Shown here: positions 1 through 5,672 of the stretch, piece by piece
Position numbering within the stretch: the stretch's first letter is position 1
Layout: every line of letters starts with the position of its first letter
From: a candidate division SR1 bacterium CG_4_9_14_3_um_filter_40_9
GTDB lineage: Bacteria; Patescibacteriota; Gracilibacteria; Absconditabacterales; Absconditicoccaceae
Direction of reading: 5' to 3'
DNA length: 7,181 nt
NCBI GenBank assembly: GCA_002791215.1
Contig: PFWQ01000081.1
Location: 680 to 7,860 of the forward strand
Notes under the pieces: generated by a model
Database searches by the model: none
Told to the model about the DNA's origin: nothing
The model's input: the letters and a program-made list of their open reading frames with translations, nothing else
Position numbers and translations under genes: made by a program

Positions 1-903
1 AGATTCGTAGAGTTTGAGGACTTGGACTTGGGCTAATTGGACGTCCTTGGTGGTGGATTTAGCGGTGATGATGGGTCAGAGTCGTCATTCGGTGACTATC
101 AGAAGGCTGAAACGCTTAAGCGCTGAAACGCTGAAACGATCCAAAGGTATTTTGTCATGGATATCGTGGGTAAATAATTCAAATTTTTTGTCTGGATTCG
201 CCAACTTGTGTCCAATTCGTCGGGATTTGTTTTTTTCTGCAGTGGAAATATCTATGTCAGAACCTATGAAGTCATATCCGAAATGATTGGCCAGAAAGCC
301 TGTCGTTCAGCTTCCTACGAATGGGTCGTAGACTGTTATTTCAGATTGCTTCGTTTCATTCGCAATGACGTGTGAATTCGCAATGACGGAGAGGCCGATA
401 TTGAGCATGATGTGAGTAAGCTTGGCTGGTATCATCCCCATCTGCATACTGCGGGCAGGTTTTTCGAAGTCCACGACTTCATACAGATATATCGGTTGGT
501 AACCCTCCACAATGCCGAATTGTTCTTTGCTGACTTGTATGATTTCCAATCATTTCTCTTTCACTTCCTTGTCGGTATGTGCGAGTTTTACGAGCTTAAA
601 TCTTTTGATTCAGTATTCGGATTTGAGTTTCTTTCCTAGATTTTCGTCGTTCACTCAGATTAATTTGAGAATTCCGGAGAATGATCCTGAGGATTCCGGA
701 GAATGTCTGAGAATATCTTCTAATCCTTTCTTGGAGACTACTCTGCCCCGTTTGACCACTCAGCCTAGCTGTTTTATGTGTTCAGGAAAATCACTATCAA
801 AGGTGATGATATTGTTTCGAATGGATTTGATATTTTTCGGCTGAGCGTATTCGAGCTCTGCCATACTTATCTCTGAATTCTTTCCGAGGACTGCGAAGTA
901 CAT
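1..903 (-). CDS. Trm11-like SAM-dependent methyltransferase (3' end outside window)
   Basis: Probable SAM-dependent methyltransferase of the Trm11/COG1041 type, which usually modifies a guanine N2 in tRNA; the substrate here is unproven. The first 301 codons are present and the frame runs off the window at base 1. The N-terminus (MYFAVLGKNSEISMAELE) resembles the start of this family. Residues about 149-170 (KPARSMQMGMIPAKL, then IMLNIG) precede SAM-binding motif I, DPFVGSGTTG (193-202), and an acidic SDID (215-218). The segment VTEGRLGP (270-277) sits where I remember relatives having TEPYLGP, so two positions differ. UGA codons at 48, 83, 98, 118, 199, 273 and 276 must be read as Gly; residue 199 is the G of the motif I GSG. 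ATG at 903 is the first start after a UAA at 948-946. Two repeat-derived segments lie inside the frame, at about 172-187 and 256-264. It could instead be a DNA methylase with the same fold. Confidence 0.75.
113..138 (-). repeat. 8-bp array inside methyltransferase gene
   Basis: CG dinucleotides start at 113, 121, 129 and 137, exactly 8 bp apart. On the minus strand the units read CGTTTCAG, CGTTTCAG, CGCTTAAG, CGTTTCAG. They encode approximately R256 to R264 (RFSVSALKR), between the loop after DIHDK and the LLIVTEG segment. The units belong to the same loose family (CGNTTNAN) as the long array upstream of atpC at 1626-1705. Confidence 0.75.
343..388 (-). repeat. Fragment of REP-like element inside methyltransferase gene
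   Basis: On the minus strand the 12-mer CGTCATTGCGAA occurs twice, 18 bases apart, and the second copy runs on as TGAAACGAAGCAATCT. The same end sequence, GTCATTGCGAA followed nearby by GAAGCAATCT, forms one end of the palindromic element at 5570-5665. Here it is translated in frame as about 15 residues (VIANSHVIANETKQS) between IMLNIGL and the SAM motif DPFVGSG. From memory of the family this loop normally holds only a few residues, so an in-frame insertion is inferred. Confidence 0.7.
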
Positions 904-909
904 GAAAAT

Positions 910-940
910 CGTAAAAGACGTAAAAAACGTAAAAGACGTT
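910..940 (-). repeat. 9-bp array in the methyltransferase leader
   Basis: CG dinucleotides start at 910, 919, 928 and 937, exactly 9 bp apart. Plus-strand units are CGTAAAAGA, CGTAAAAAA, CGTAAAAGA and a partial CGTT. The array ends seven bases before the methyltransferase ATG at 903 and lies downstream of a possible -10 box, so it would form most of that gene's 5' leader. Confidence 0.75.
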
Positions 941-944
941 AATT

Positions 945-972
945 GTTATATGGAAAAGCATGAAAAAACAAA
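945..972 (-). promoter_or_regulatory. Weak candidate promoter for the methyltransferase gene
   Basis: Minus-strand TATAAC (950-945) matches a -10 box at five of six positions. A poor -35 candidate, TTTGTT (972-967), lies 16 bases upstream. A start near 938 would give a leader of about 35 nt made of the 9-bp array. Its position between the atpC terminator and the gene supports it, but the -35 is weak. Confidence 0.3.
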
Positions 973-1013
973 TGGTTTGTTGTTGGCAAACCTCTACCCT
1001 GAAAGGGCACCCT

Positions 1014-1094
1014 TCTCCTTGTCAGGAGACACTATTAATTTTTTATTTGTCTCTCCCGATAAGGAGGGGGAATCCGGCACCCACTGGATGCCGG
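1014..1094. other. Cluster of GC-rich hairpins in the atpC-methyltransferase gap
   Basis: This part of the gap between 904 and 1175 contains several short inverted repeats. TCTCCT/AGGAGA pairs around a 4-nt loop (1014-1029). GAGACA (1026-1031) can pair instead with TGTCTC (1048-1053), so the two structures are mutually exclusive. CCGGCA/TGCCGG (1074-1094) forms a third stem, with an inner CCA/TGG. I see no coding sequence here on either strand. It could be a decayed dispersed repeat or part of the methyltransferase leader region. Confidence 0.45.
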
Positions 1095-1118
1095 GTGGGA
1101 GGTTTGTTTTTCTTTTTG

Positions 1119-1149
1119 AAAAAAAGACCCATCTGCATAGGCCTTTTTT
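1119..1149 (-). terminator. Rho-independent terminator after atpC (possibly bidirectional)
   Basis: About 27 bases after the atpC stop, the minus strand reads AAAAAAGGCC, a 10-nt loop, then GGTCTTTTTT. This makes a 10-bp stem with one G-T wobble, ending in a run of seven T. The plus strand also ends the stem in six T, so it could stop transcription in both directions. Confidence 0.65.
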
Positions 1150-1175
1150 CTATTTCTGTGCGTGGAGACTACTAA

Positions 1176-1619
1176 TTAAGCGTGATTGTAAATGGATTCG
1201 AGTTGAAGATCAGCGTTGATTTTTTCTAGAATATTCATCTTGTTGGATAATTGTTCGATGCTTCCTTTGGCTTTCAATTGTATAATTTCTCCTTCCAACG
1301 CTTCCTTTTTCTTTCTGAGCGATTCCAATGATTCTGTGGGGATGGTAGTAGCTGAAGAAGTTACGATGCGGATGATTTTACCATCTACGAATGCCATACC
1401 TTTACCTATGCTGATCAATATTTCATTTTTGGAAAAGATGTAGCCTGATAGGTGTGTGCTCTCAAATGGAACGATATTGATGATTCCTGGTTTGAGGGAA
1501 GTCACCATAGGAGCGCTGTTTTCTGTAATAGTTATCGTACCGCTATCCGTTGGTAGCGAGATACTTCTTACTTCTCCCTGGTACACTGATTTGTCTGGAG
1601 TTGAAATTTTTAGTCTCAT
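1176..1619 (-). CDS. atpC: F1Fo ATP synthase epsilon subunit (AtpC)
   Basis: Encodes the epsilon subunit of the F1 part of ATP synthase, which joins the central stalk and regulates ATPase activity; 147 residues, near the usual 130-140. The N-terminal beta-sandwich (about 1-85) opens with MRLKISTPDKSVYQGEV and contains LPTDSGTITI and a SAPMVTSLKPG stretch, all typical of the family. The C-terminal helical hairpin (about 90-147) is rich in Lys, Glu and Leu. It has no UGA codon and ends in UAA, so it is the only gene here that reads the same under the standard code. ATG at 1619 matches the family start; no Shine-Dalgarno sequence precedes it. It stands apart from other atp genes, with ftsZ upstream and a methyltransferase downstream. 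It has its own promoter and terminator. Confidence 0.95.
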   Translation of the reverse strand: MRLKISTPDKSVYQGEVRSISLPTDSGTITITENSAPMVTSLKPGIINIVPFESTHLSGYIFSKNEILISIGKGMAFVDGKIIRIVTSSATTIPTESLESLRKKKEALEGEIIQLKAKGSIEQLSNKMNILEKINADLQLESIYNHA

Positions 1620-1625
1620 GAATGT

Positions 1626-1705
1626 AACGTTTAAACGTTAAAACGACAAAGCGACGAAACGATAAAGCGTTTAAGCGTTTAAGCGTTTGATCGTTTATGC
1701 GTTCT
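1626..1705 (-). repeat. Ten-unit 8-bp array in the atpC leader
   Basis: CG dinucleotides start at 1628, 1636, 1644, 1652, 1660, 1668, 1676, 1684, 1692 and 1700, an exact 8-bp period over ten units. The best-conserved units on the plus strand are GCGTTTAA, GCGTTTAA and GCGTTTGA (1667-1690). Bases around the CG drift but stay mostly A or T. The array lies between the predicted -10 box of atpC and its ATG, so it would make up nearly the whole 5' untranslated leader. Confidence 0.85.
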
Positions 1706-1706
1706 T

Positions 1707-1735
1707 ATTATATCCTCCGATTCAGCGTTTTGCAA
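1707..1735 (-). promoter_or_regulatory. Promoter of atpC
   Basis: Minus-strand TTGCAA (1735-1730), a 17-base spacer and a perfect TATAAT (1712-1707) form a sigma-70-type promoter. A start near 1700 would give an mRNA leader of about 80 nt. It is the clearest promoter in the window and lets atpC be transcribed independently of ftsZ. Confidence 0.7.
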
Positions 1736-1807
1736 ATTTTTACGTTTTTATTCGTTGTTTTTGATTGACAAAGTGACTTAATGTTACCTAATTAGATTCC
1801 AGCTCTC

Positions 1808-1821
1808 CCGTAGTACTACGG
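1808..1821. repeat. 14-bp perfect palindrome downstream of ftsZ
   Basis: CCGTAGTACTACGG is fully self-complementary and lies 19 bases past the ftsZ stop codon. No T-run follows on the minus strand, so it is not a standard intrinsic terminator. It could be a protein-binding site or a small dispersed palindrome. Confidence 0.5.
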
Positions 1822-1840
1822 AACCGGAAAGACTGTCGAA

Positions 1841-3001
1841 TTACTTCTTTTCTTTATTTAGTGATCTTCTGATAAATGCTGGTGTTTCTAGATCTTCCTC
1901 TATGGTTATCACCTTATCTTCTGCTTTTGGATCTGTTATGTTGATGTCTTTCTTGATGCCTCTGGTGATGAAATTTTCAGCTTCTTTTGTCGGTCTGCCG
2001 AGAATATCTCTTCTAGGCACCTTGAGGATGGCGTCTGTGCTTTGTTCAGCGAATCCGGTTGCGATGATAGTCACTTTGACTTCATCTTCATAAGATTCAT
2101 CAAAGGTCATTCACCAGATCATATTTACGTCACTATCAATAATCTCCTCTACTACCGCCGCAGCTTCTCTGACTTCGGTCGGCGTCAGATCATATCATCC
2201 TGCTACTGCGAATATGATGCTCTTCGCTCCATCGAGATTGGTTTCAAGAAGCGGATTTTCGATAGCTTTGCGAGCCGCATCCACTGCCCTTTTTTCTCCT
2301 GCGCCATAGCCGATTCCGAGCAATGCATTGCCTGAATTCTGCATAACGATTTTGATATCTGCAAAGTCGATATTGATATCTCCTGGTCTTACGATGAGAT
2401 CAGAGATTCCTTGGACTCCCAAGAATAAGATCTTGTCTATCATAGTGAATGCTTGTTTGAACGTGGTCTTTTTGTCGATGACGGTGAAAATTTTATCATT
2501 TGGGATGACTATCAGCGTATCTACTGCTTCTTTCATTTTCTTGATGCCTTCTTCCGCATTCAATTCTCTCTTTTTACCTTCAAAAGAAAACGGTTTAGTG
2601 ATGATTCCGACAGTTAGAATCCCCATAGATTTGGCGATATTTGCTATCACGGGAGCCGCTCATGTTCCTGTACCTCATCCCATACCGCAAGTAATAAATA
2701 CCATATCAGTATCCTGAAGTATGGCTTTCATTTCGCCTTCGCTCTCTTCTGCTGCCTTTCTTCCGATTTCAGGATTTGATCCTGCTCCGAGTCCTTTCGT
2801 CAAATTGAGTCAGATATTCACTTTTTTATCCGCCAAATTGCCGGCGAGATCCTGCGCATCAGTATTGATGGCGACAAATCCCACGCCTTCGAGTCATTCG
2901 CTTATCATCCTATTGATAGCTTTGTTTCCACAGCCTCAGATTCCGAGTACTTTGATCTTTGCACCAGGAATAAATTCAGGTCTAATCTCTTGAATAGTCA
3001 T
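1841..3001 (-). CDS. ftsZ: Cell division protein FtsZ
   Basis: Tubulin-like GTPase that polymerises at mid-cell into the Z-ring. The 386-residue frame is continuous only if UGA is Gly, with UGA at 22, 36, 64, 109, 114, 269 and 297. The N-terminal GTP-binding domain has [15 protein letters not shown] (19-33), then the tubulin signature GMGGGTGTGAAPV (106-118), where Gly109 and Gly114 are UGA. The T7 catalytic loop NIDFAD is at 210-215. The motif GGYDLT (268-273) begins with GGA then UGA. The C-terminal peptide [10 protein letters not shown] matches the conserved tail that binds FtsA. The tail after the globular domain is short. ATG at 3001 matches the family start and the stop is UAA. ftsA lies 207 bp upstream on the same strand. 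The identification is essentially certain. Confidence 0.99.
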
Positions 3002-3038
3002 TTAATTTAGAAATTTAAGAATTAAAAGTTTTCTGGAG

Positions 3039-3058
3039 AGACGCAATATTTTGCGTCT
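3039..3058. repeat. Hairpin between ftsA and ftsZ
   Basis: AGACGCAA and TTGCGTCT form a perfect 8-bp stem with a TATT loop. On the minus strand it is not followed by a T-run, so it is unlikely to end the ftsA transcript. It lies 37 bases upstream of the ftsZ ATG and would be in the ftsZ leader if the two genes are co-transcribed. It looks like a small palindromic repeat. Confidence 0.6.
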
Positions 3059-3139
3059 TTACTTATTTGTTTTGAGTTTTTAGATGCATAGGAGATACCT
3101 CAATTACCTACAATGGCTTGTAAAGAAGGGTTGCAATCT

Positions 3140-3154
3140 TCCTTTTTCAAAGGA
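3140..3154. repeat. Small hairpin downstream of ftsA
   Basis: TCCTTT and AAAGGA form a 6-bp stem around a 3-nt loop, 54 bases after the ftsA stop. No good T-run follows on the minus strand. The rest of the gap from 3002 to 3208 is AT-rich, and I find neither a clear promoter nor a small gene in it. Confidence 0.35.
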
Positions 3155-3208
3155 CTGAAGTCTTGGAAAAGTTTTTGAGGTATTCCTGTCCTACTTGGTT
3201 AGTATCAA

Positions 3209-4384
3209 CTAGAAAAGGTCTTTGAAGAACTTTCCTATACTACCTACGACATCAAAGTTGAGTTTGAAATTTCACTTTCTTCACTCAGTATATTTATTTG
3301 ATCGTACGTAAGCGCCTAACACATTGGTGAATTGGATGTTGGATGATAGATCTCCTAAATCAAGTATTGTATCTTTTCCATAAAATGTCGCTAGTTTGAA
3401 TACATCCTTTGCTAATAAATCTACATTCGGTACCTTTGCTCATCATCCTAGCAGGAGTACTCCTCCAGGTAATTTGCCGTCTTTCTCTAATTGTTTGAGA
3501 TGATTATTTACTTTATTGAATATCTCTTCGTATCTTGCGTTGATGATGTCTGAAAGGAATAACATATCGACTGGGCTATTCTCTGGCATATTATCCTTAC
3601 TCAAGAGCGCTGTCCCATATGATCTTTTGAGATCTTCAGCTTCTTTGATGTCGATCTGCATACCTATGGAAATATCTTTGGTGACGTCTTCTCCGCCGAT
3701 AGGTATAGTGCCGTATCCCAACGGATATCCATCTTCATAGATGACATAACTGCTCTGATTCTTCCCTATGTCTATGAGGACAGTACCAAGATCTCTATGA
3801 TCATAATCGATGGCTATCTCTGTGGAAGCGATGATATTCGGGATGATGTCTGTCACTTTGAGTCCGATCCTTTCGAAACTTTCTATGATGCTATTGTAAA
3901 GATTCTTGGGAAGCATAAAGACATCCGCTACAAGTTCGAGTTTCTTCCCTTTCATTCCTATAGGATCCTTTTCCTTCTTTATTTCGTCTATGATCCGGTA
4001 GACAGGAACTATTTTGATAGTCTCAAAATTGCTTTTTATAGAAATATCTGAGATAACCCTGGAAAGATGTTCTACGTCATCTTCTCCTATCTCATCAGAC
4101 ATGATCCTCTTCTGCTCTACTACTCTTTGTACAAGCGCTTCAGGATGAGAGATGCTTACAAATACTTCATCGATGAAATCTCAACCTAGTTTTTTTATGA
4201 ATCCTTCAGCCACTTTATTGATGGTGTTGACGAAATTTTCTGAATCCAAGATTTTCCCTTTGCGTAAGCCTTGAGTCGGCTCCATCTGTTTCACAAGAAT
4301 GATATTTTTACCATCATCTTCTCCAAAAACTACCCCTTTGATACTATCGTTTCCGATGTCAAAAACTGCCTTAATGTTTTTCAT
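3209..4384 (-). CDS. ftsA: Cell division protein FtsA
   Basis: Actin-like ATPase that tethers FtsZ filaments to the membrane and recruits divisome proteins. The frame is 391 residues, within the usual size range. UGA at 68, 314, 315, 368 and 371 is read as Gly, and the stop is UAG. The phosphate-1 motif FDIGNDSIKGVVFG is at 8-21. The second phosphate region includes VLIDIGKNQSSY and the IPIGGEDVT stretch. The adenosine motif GGVLLLGGGAK contains the two adjacent UGA codons. The C-terminus (SIGKFFKDLF) looks like the short amphipathic helix that binds the membrane. ATG at 4384 matches the family start (MKNIKAVFDIG), and no Shine-Dalgarno sequence precedes it. ftsZ follows on the same strand after 207 bp, a wide spacing for this pair. 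Confidence 0.98.
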
Positions 4385-4420
4385 ACTTAGAGGACCATTA
4401 AAAATTTAAAAACTCCGTAG

Positions 4421-4470
4421 TCACTATCACAATAATTCCTCATTACATTTCGGACTTATTTGGATAGTGA
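4421..4470 (-). promoter_or_regulatory. 8-bp inverted repeat in the ftsA leader
   Basis: TCACTATC (4421-4428) and GATAGTGA (4463-4470) are perfect inverted copies separated by 34 bases, 37 bases upstream of the ftsA ATG. Just upstream on the minus strand, TATAGT (4476-4471) could be a -10 box, though no convincing -35 is spaced correctly. The repeat could form a leader hairpin or an operator. Confidence 0.3.
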
Positions 4471-4508
4471 ACTATATTTGTCCATCCTCTCATTTATGTA
4501 ATGAATAC

Positions 4509-4537
4509 AAAAAAACAATTAGATTTACTCTAATTGT
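4509..4537 (-). terminator. Intrinsic terminator upstream of ftsA
   Basis: On the minus strand ACAATTAGA, a 5-nt loop and TCTAATTGT form a perfect 9-bp stem running into seven T. It lies 110 bases past the stop of the nucleotidyltransferase gene and so probably separates that transcript from ftsA. The stem is AT-rich, which would weaken it. Confidence 0.55.
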
Positions 4538-4621
4538 GATATACTTTGGTTATCAGTTTTTAACACCCTGATTCATAGTCTGATAGCTATAAGTTAGCTT
4601 ACCATTTCTTACCCCCCAAAC

Positions 4622-4637
4622 CCCCCTTCGATGGGGG
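4622..4637. repeat. GC hairpin just after the nucleotidyltransferase gene
   Basis: CCCCC and GGGGG pair around a 6-nt loop, 10 bases past the gene's UAA. A second C-rich run (4612-4617) lies next to it. On the minus strand only GTTT follows, so it would be a poor terminator alone and may act together with the one at 4509-4537. Confidence 0.4.
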
Positions 4638-4647
4638 CTAAAATTTA

Positions 4648-5538
4648 TTAAGAATCACGTACTCCGTAGAGGGTTTTGTGGATTCACTTCTTTCGCAAAG
4701 TATAGTTGAGACGTACCTTTCTCCTAATATCGAGATGGAATTTCAGGATGCGATTATTGATGATAATTCACCGTCAATCTTCCTGGTGTTTTTTTGTTTT
4801 GTAGATCATGATAGGCAGCCGGATGAGTCTTATCATCATCTCAAATAATCTGCCCCATAGGCCTCAGAACAGGAATTCAAGGATGTTTTTTACTCTAGCA
4901 TTCCCTCTGAATTCTTTGTTTCATATGTTGATAATGTGCTGTTGTGGAAAGTTAGGGAGTATGCTAACCAATCGTTTGTTGGCATGATATATGTTGGTTT
5001 GTTGCTCTCTATATAAGGGTATCAGGTGTGCTAACCGATAGCTGAAGTAGATATCAGTCTTGGGCAACGTGATATTATAAAGGTTATCAGCATCCTCTGT
5101 TATGTAGAAACTGAGGCAGAATTTCTTGGTTTTCCTCTTGAGCGATCTTTTGAGTCATAAAAAGACAAAAAACAGAACGCTGAAGAATCTTGCACGTCGG
5201 AGTGCCTTTTTCTTGGTCACGATAAAGAGATCTATGTCAGAATCCTCCTTGAGCGCATTGAAAGAGATGGAATTACATAGGTAGATGGATTTGATGAAGG
5301 GTATGGATCTGTAAAGCCGTCAGAATCTGTCGATGTATTGGATATACTCATGCATGAACGGATTCGGTTTGTACCAACTAAAGGTCTGTAAAGTCGAAGG
5401 TTTGTAAGGTCAAAGGTCGAGATTCTTTTCGAAAAGAAGGTACTGGGAGTTTGTAGGTATAGGATAATTCATGACTTTGTAGAAAATCAGGTTGTTTTCA
5501 TAATTGGGCATTTCTAATAATGATTGTTGGTCGTGCAT
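4648..5538 (-). CDS. Nucleotidyltransferase-domain protein, function unknown
   Basis: A 296-residue frame with UGA (Gly) at 43, 73, 128, 206, 225, 255, 257 and 285, ending in UAA. Residues 87-108 hold a pol-beta-type nucleotidyltransferase core: LCNSISFNALKEDSDIDLFI, with metal-binding Asp101 and Asp103. The usual GS pair before it is replaced by N89-S90. Typical family stretches follow: KFCLSFYITEDADNLYNI (139-156) and YRLAHLIPLY (167-176). The hydrophobic stretch 118-129 (FFSVLFFVFLGL) might touch a membrane, and the C-terminal part is strongly basic. ATG at 5538 is the first start after UAA at 5577-5575; ATG at 5511 is an alternative. A 16-bp repeat lies within the N-terminal coding part. 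I recognise the fold and not the substrate, and the neighbours give no clue. Confidence 0.75.
5379..5417 (-). repeat. 16-bp tandem repeat inside the nucleotidyltransferase gene
   Basis: On the minus strand two 16-bp units, ACCTTTGACCTTACAA and ACCTTCGACTTTACAG, match at 13 of 16 positions and are followed by a partial third unit, ACCTTTA. The array covers residues about 41-53 (DLGPYKPSTLQTF), upstream of the catalytic core. The unit length is not a multiple of three, so each copy is read in a different frame. Confidence 0.55.
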
Positions 5539-5569
5539 AATTAATGTAAGGTTATGGGTTACAATGGTC

Positions 5570-5665
5570 CGTCATTACGAGCCCCGCACTTCTGCGGGAC
5601 AGGCTCCGCGTGGTAAATCTGGACCTATAAAGTCGGTTAGATTGCTTCACTGTGTTCGCAATGAC
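5570..5665. repeat. REP-like palindromic element between pilin and nucleotidyltransferase genes
   Basis: A 96-bp element bounded by inverted ends: GTCATTACGA (5571-5580) against TCGCAATGAC (5656-5665), 9 of 10 complementary. Inside, CCCGCA/TGCGGG forms a 6-bp stem with a CTTC loop (5583-5598). It fills most of the 134-bp gap, ending 7 bases from the pilin stop and 31 bases from the nucleotidyltransferase ATG. It encodes no transposase. A related fragment occurs inside the methyltransferase gene at 343-388. I recall similar GTCATTGCGA-bounded repeats from many bacterial genomes. Confidence 0.7.
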
Positions 5666-5672
5666 AACCGTA

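Noticed and set aside
902..1219. Plus-strand frame beginning MKIVKDVKNVKDVN
   Set aside because: Its start comes from the 9-bp repeat, it runs through hairpins and the atpC terminator, and it overlaps the end of atpC. It has no family features.
1626..1705. CRISPR array
   Set aside because: Units are 8 bp with no spacers, far from the 25-40 bp repeat and spacer layout.
2658..2681. UGA as tryptophan (Mycoplasma code) or selenocysteine
   Set aside because: In FtsZ this would turn GMGGGTGTG into GMGWGTGTW or the Sec equivalent, destroying an invariant GTP-binding loop. Glycine fits.
1841..3001. Interrupted reading frames suggesting a pseudogene or sequencing frameshifts in ftsZ (and likewise in ftsA, dnaN and others)
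   Set aside because: All breaks are in-frame UGA codons, the frame never shifts, and the codons fall at conserved glycines. A glycine code explains all of them.
5570..5665. Insertion sequence or integron-type element
   Set aside because: It is only 96 bp, has no transposase or integrase frame, and no target-site duplication could be seen. A REP-like palindromic element fits better.
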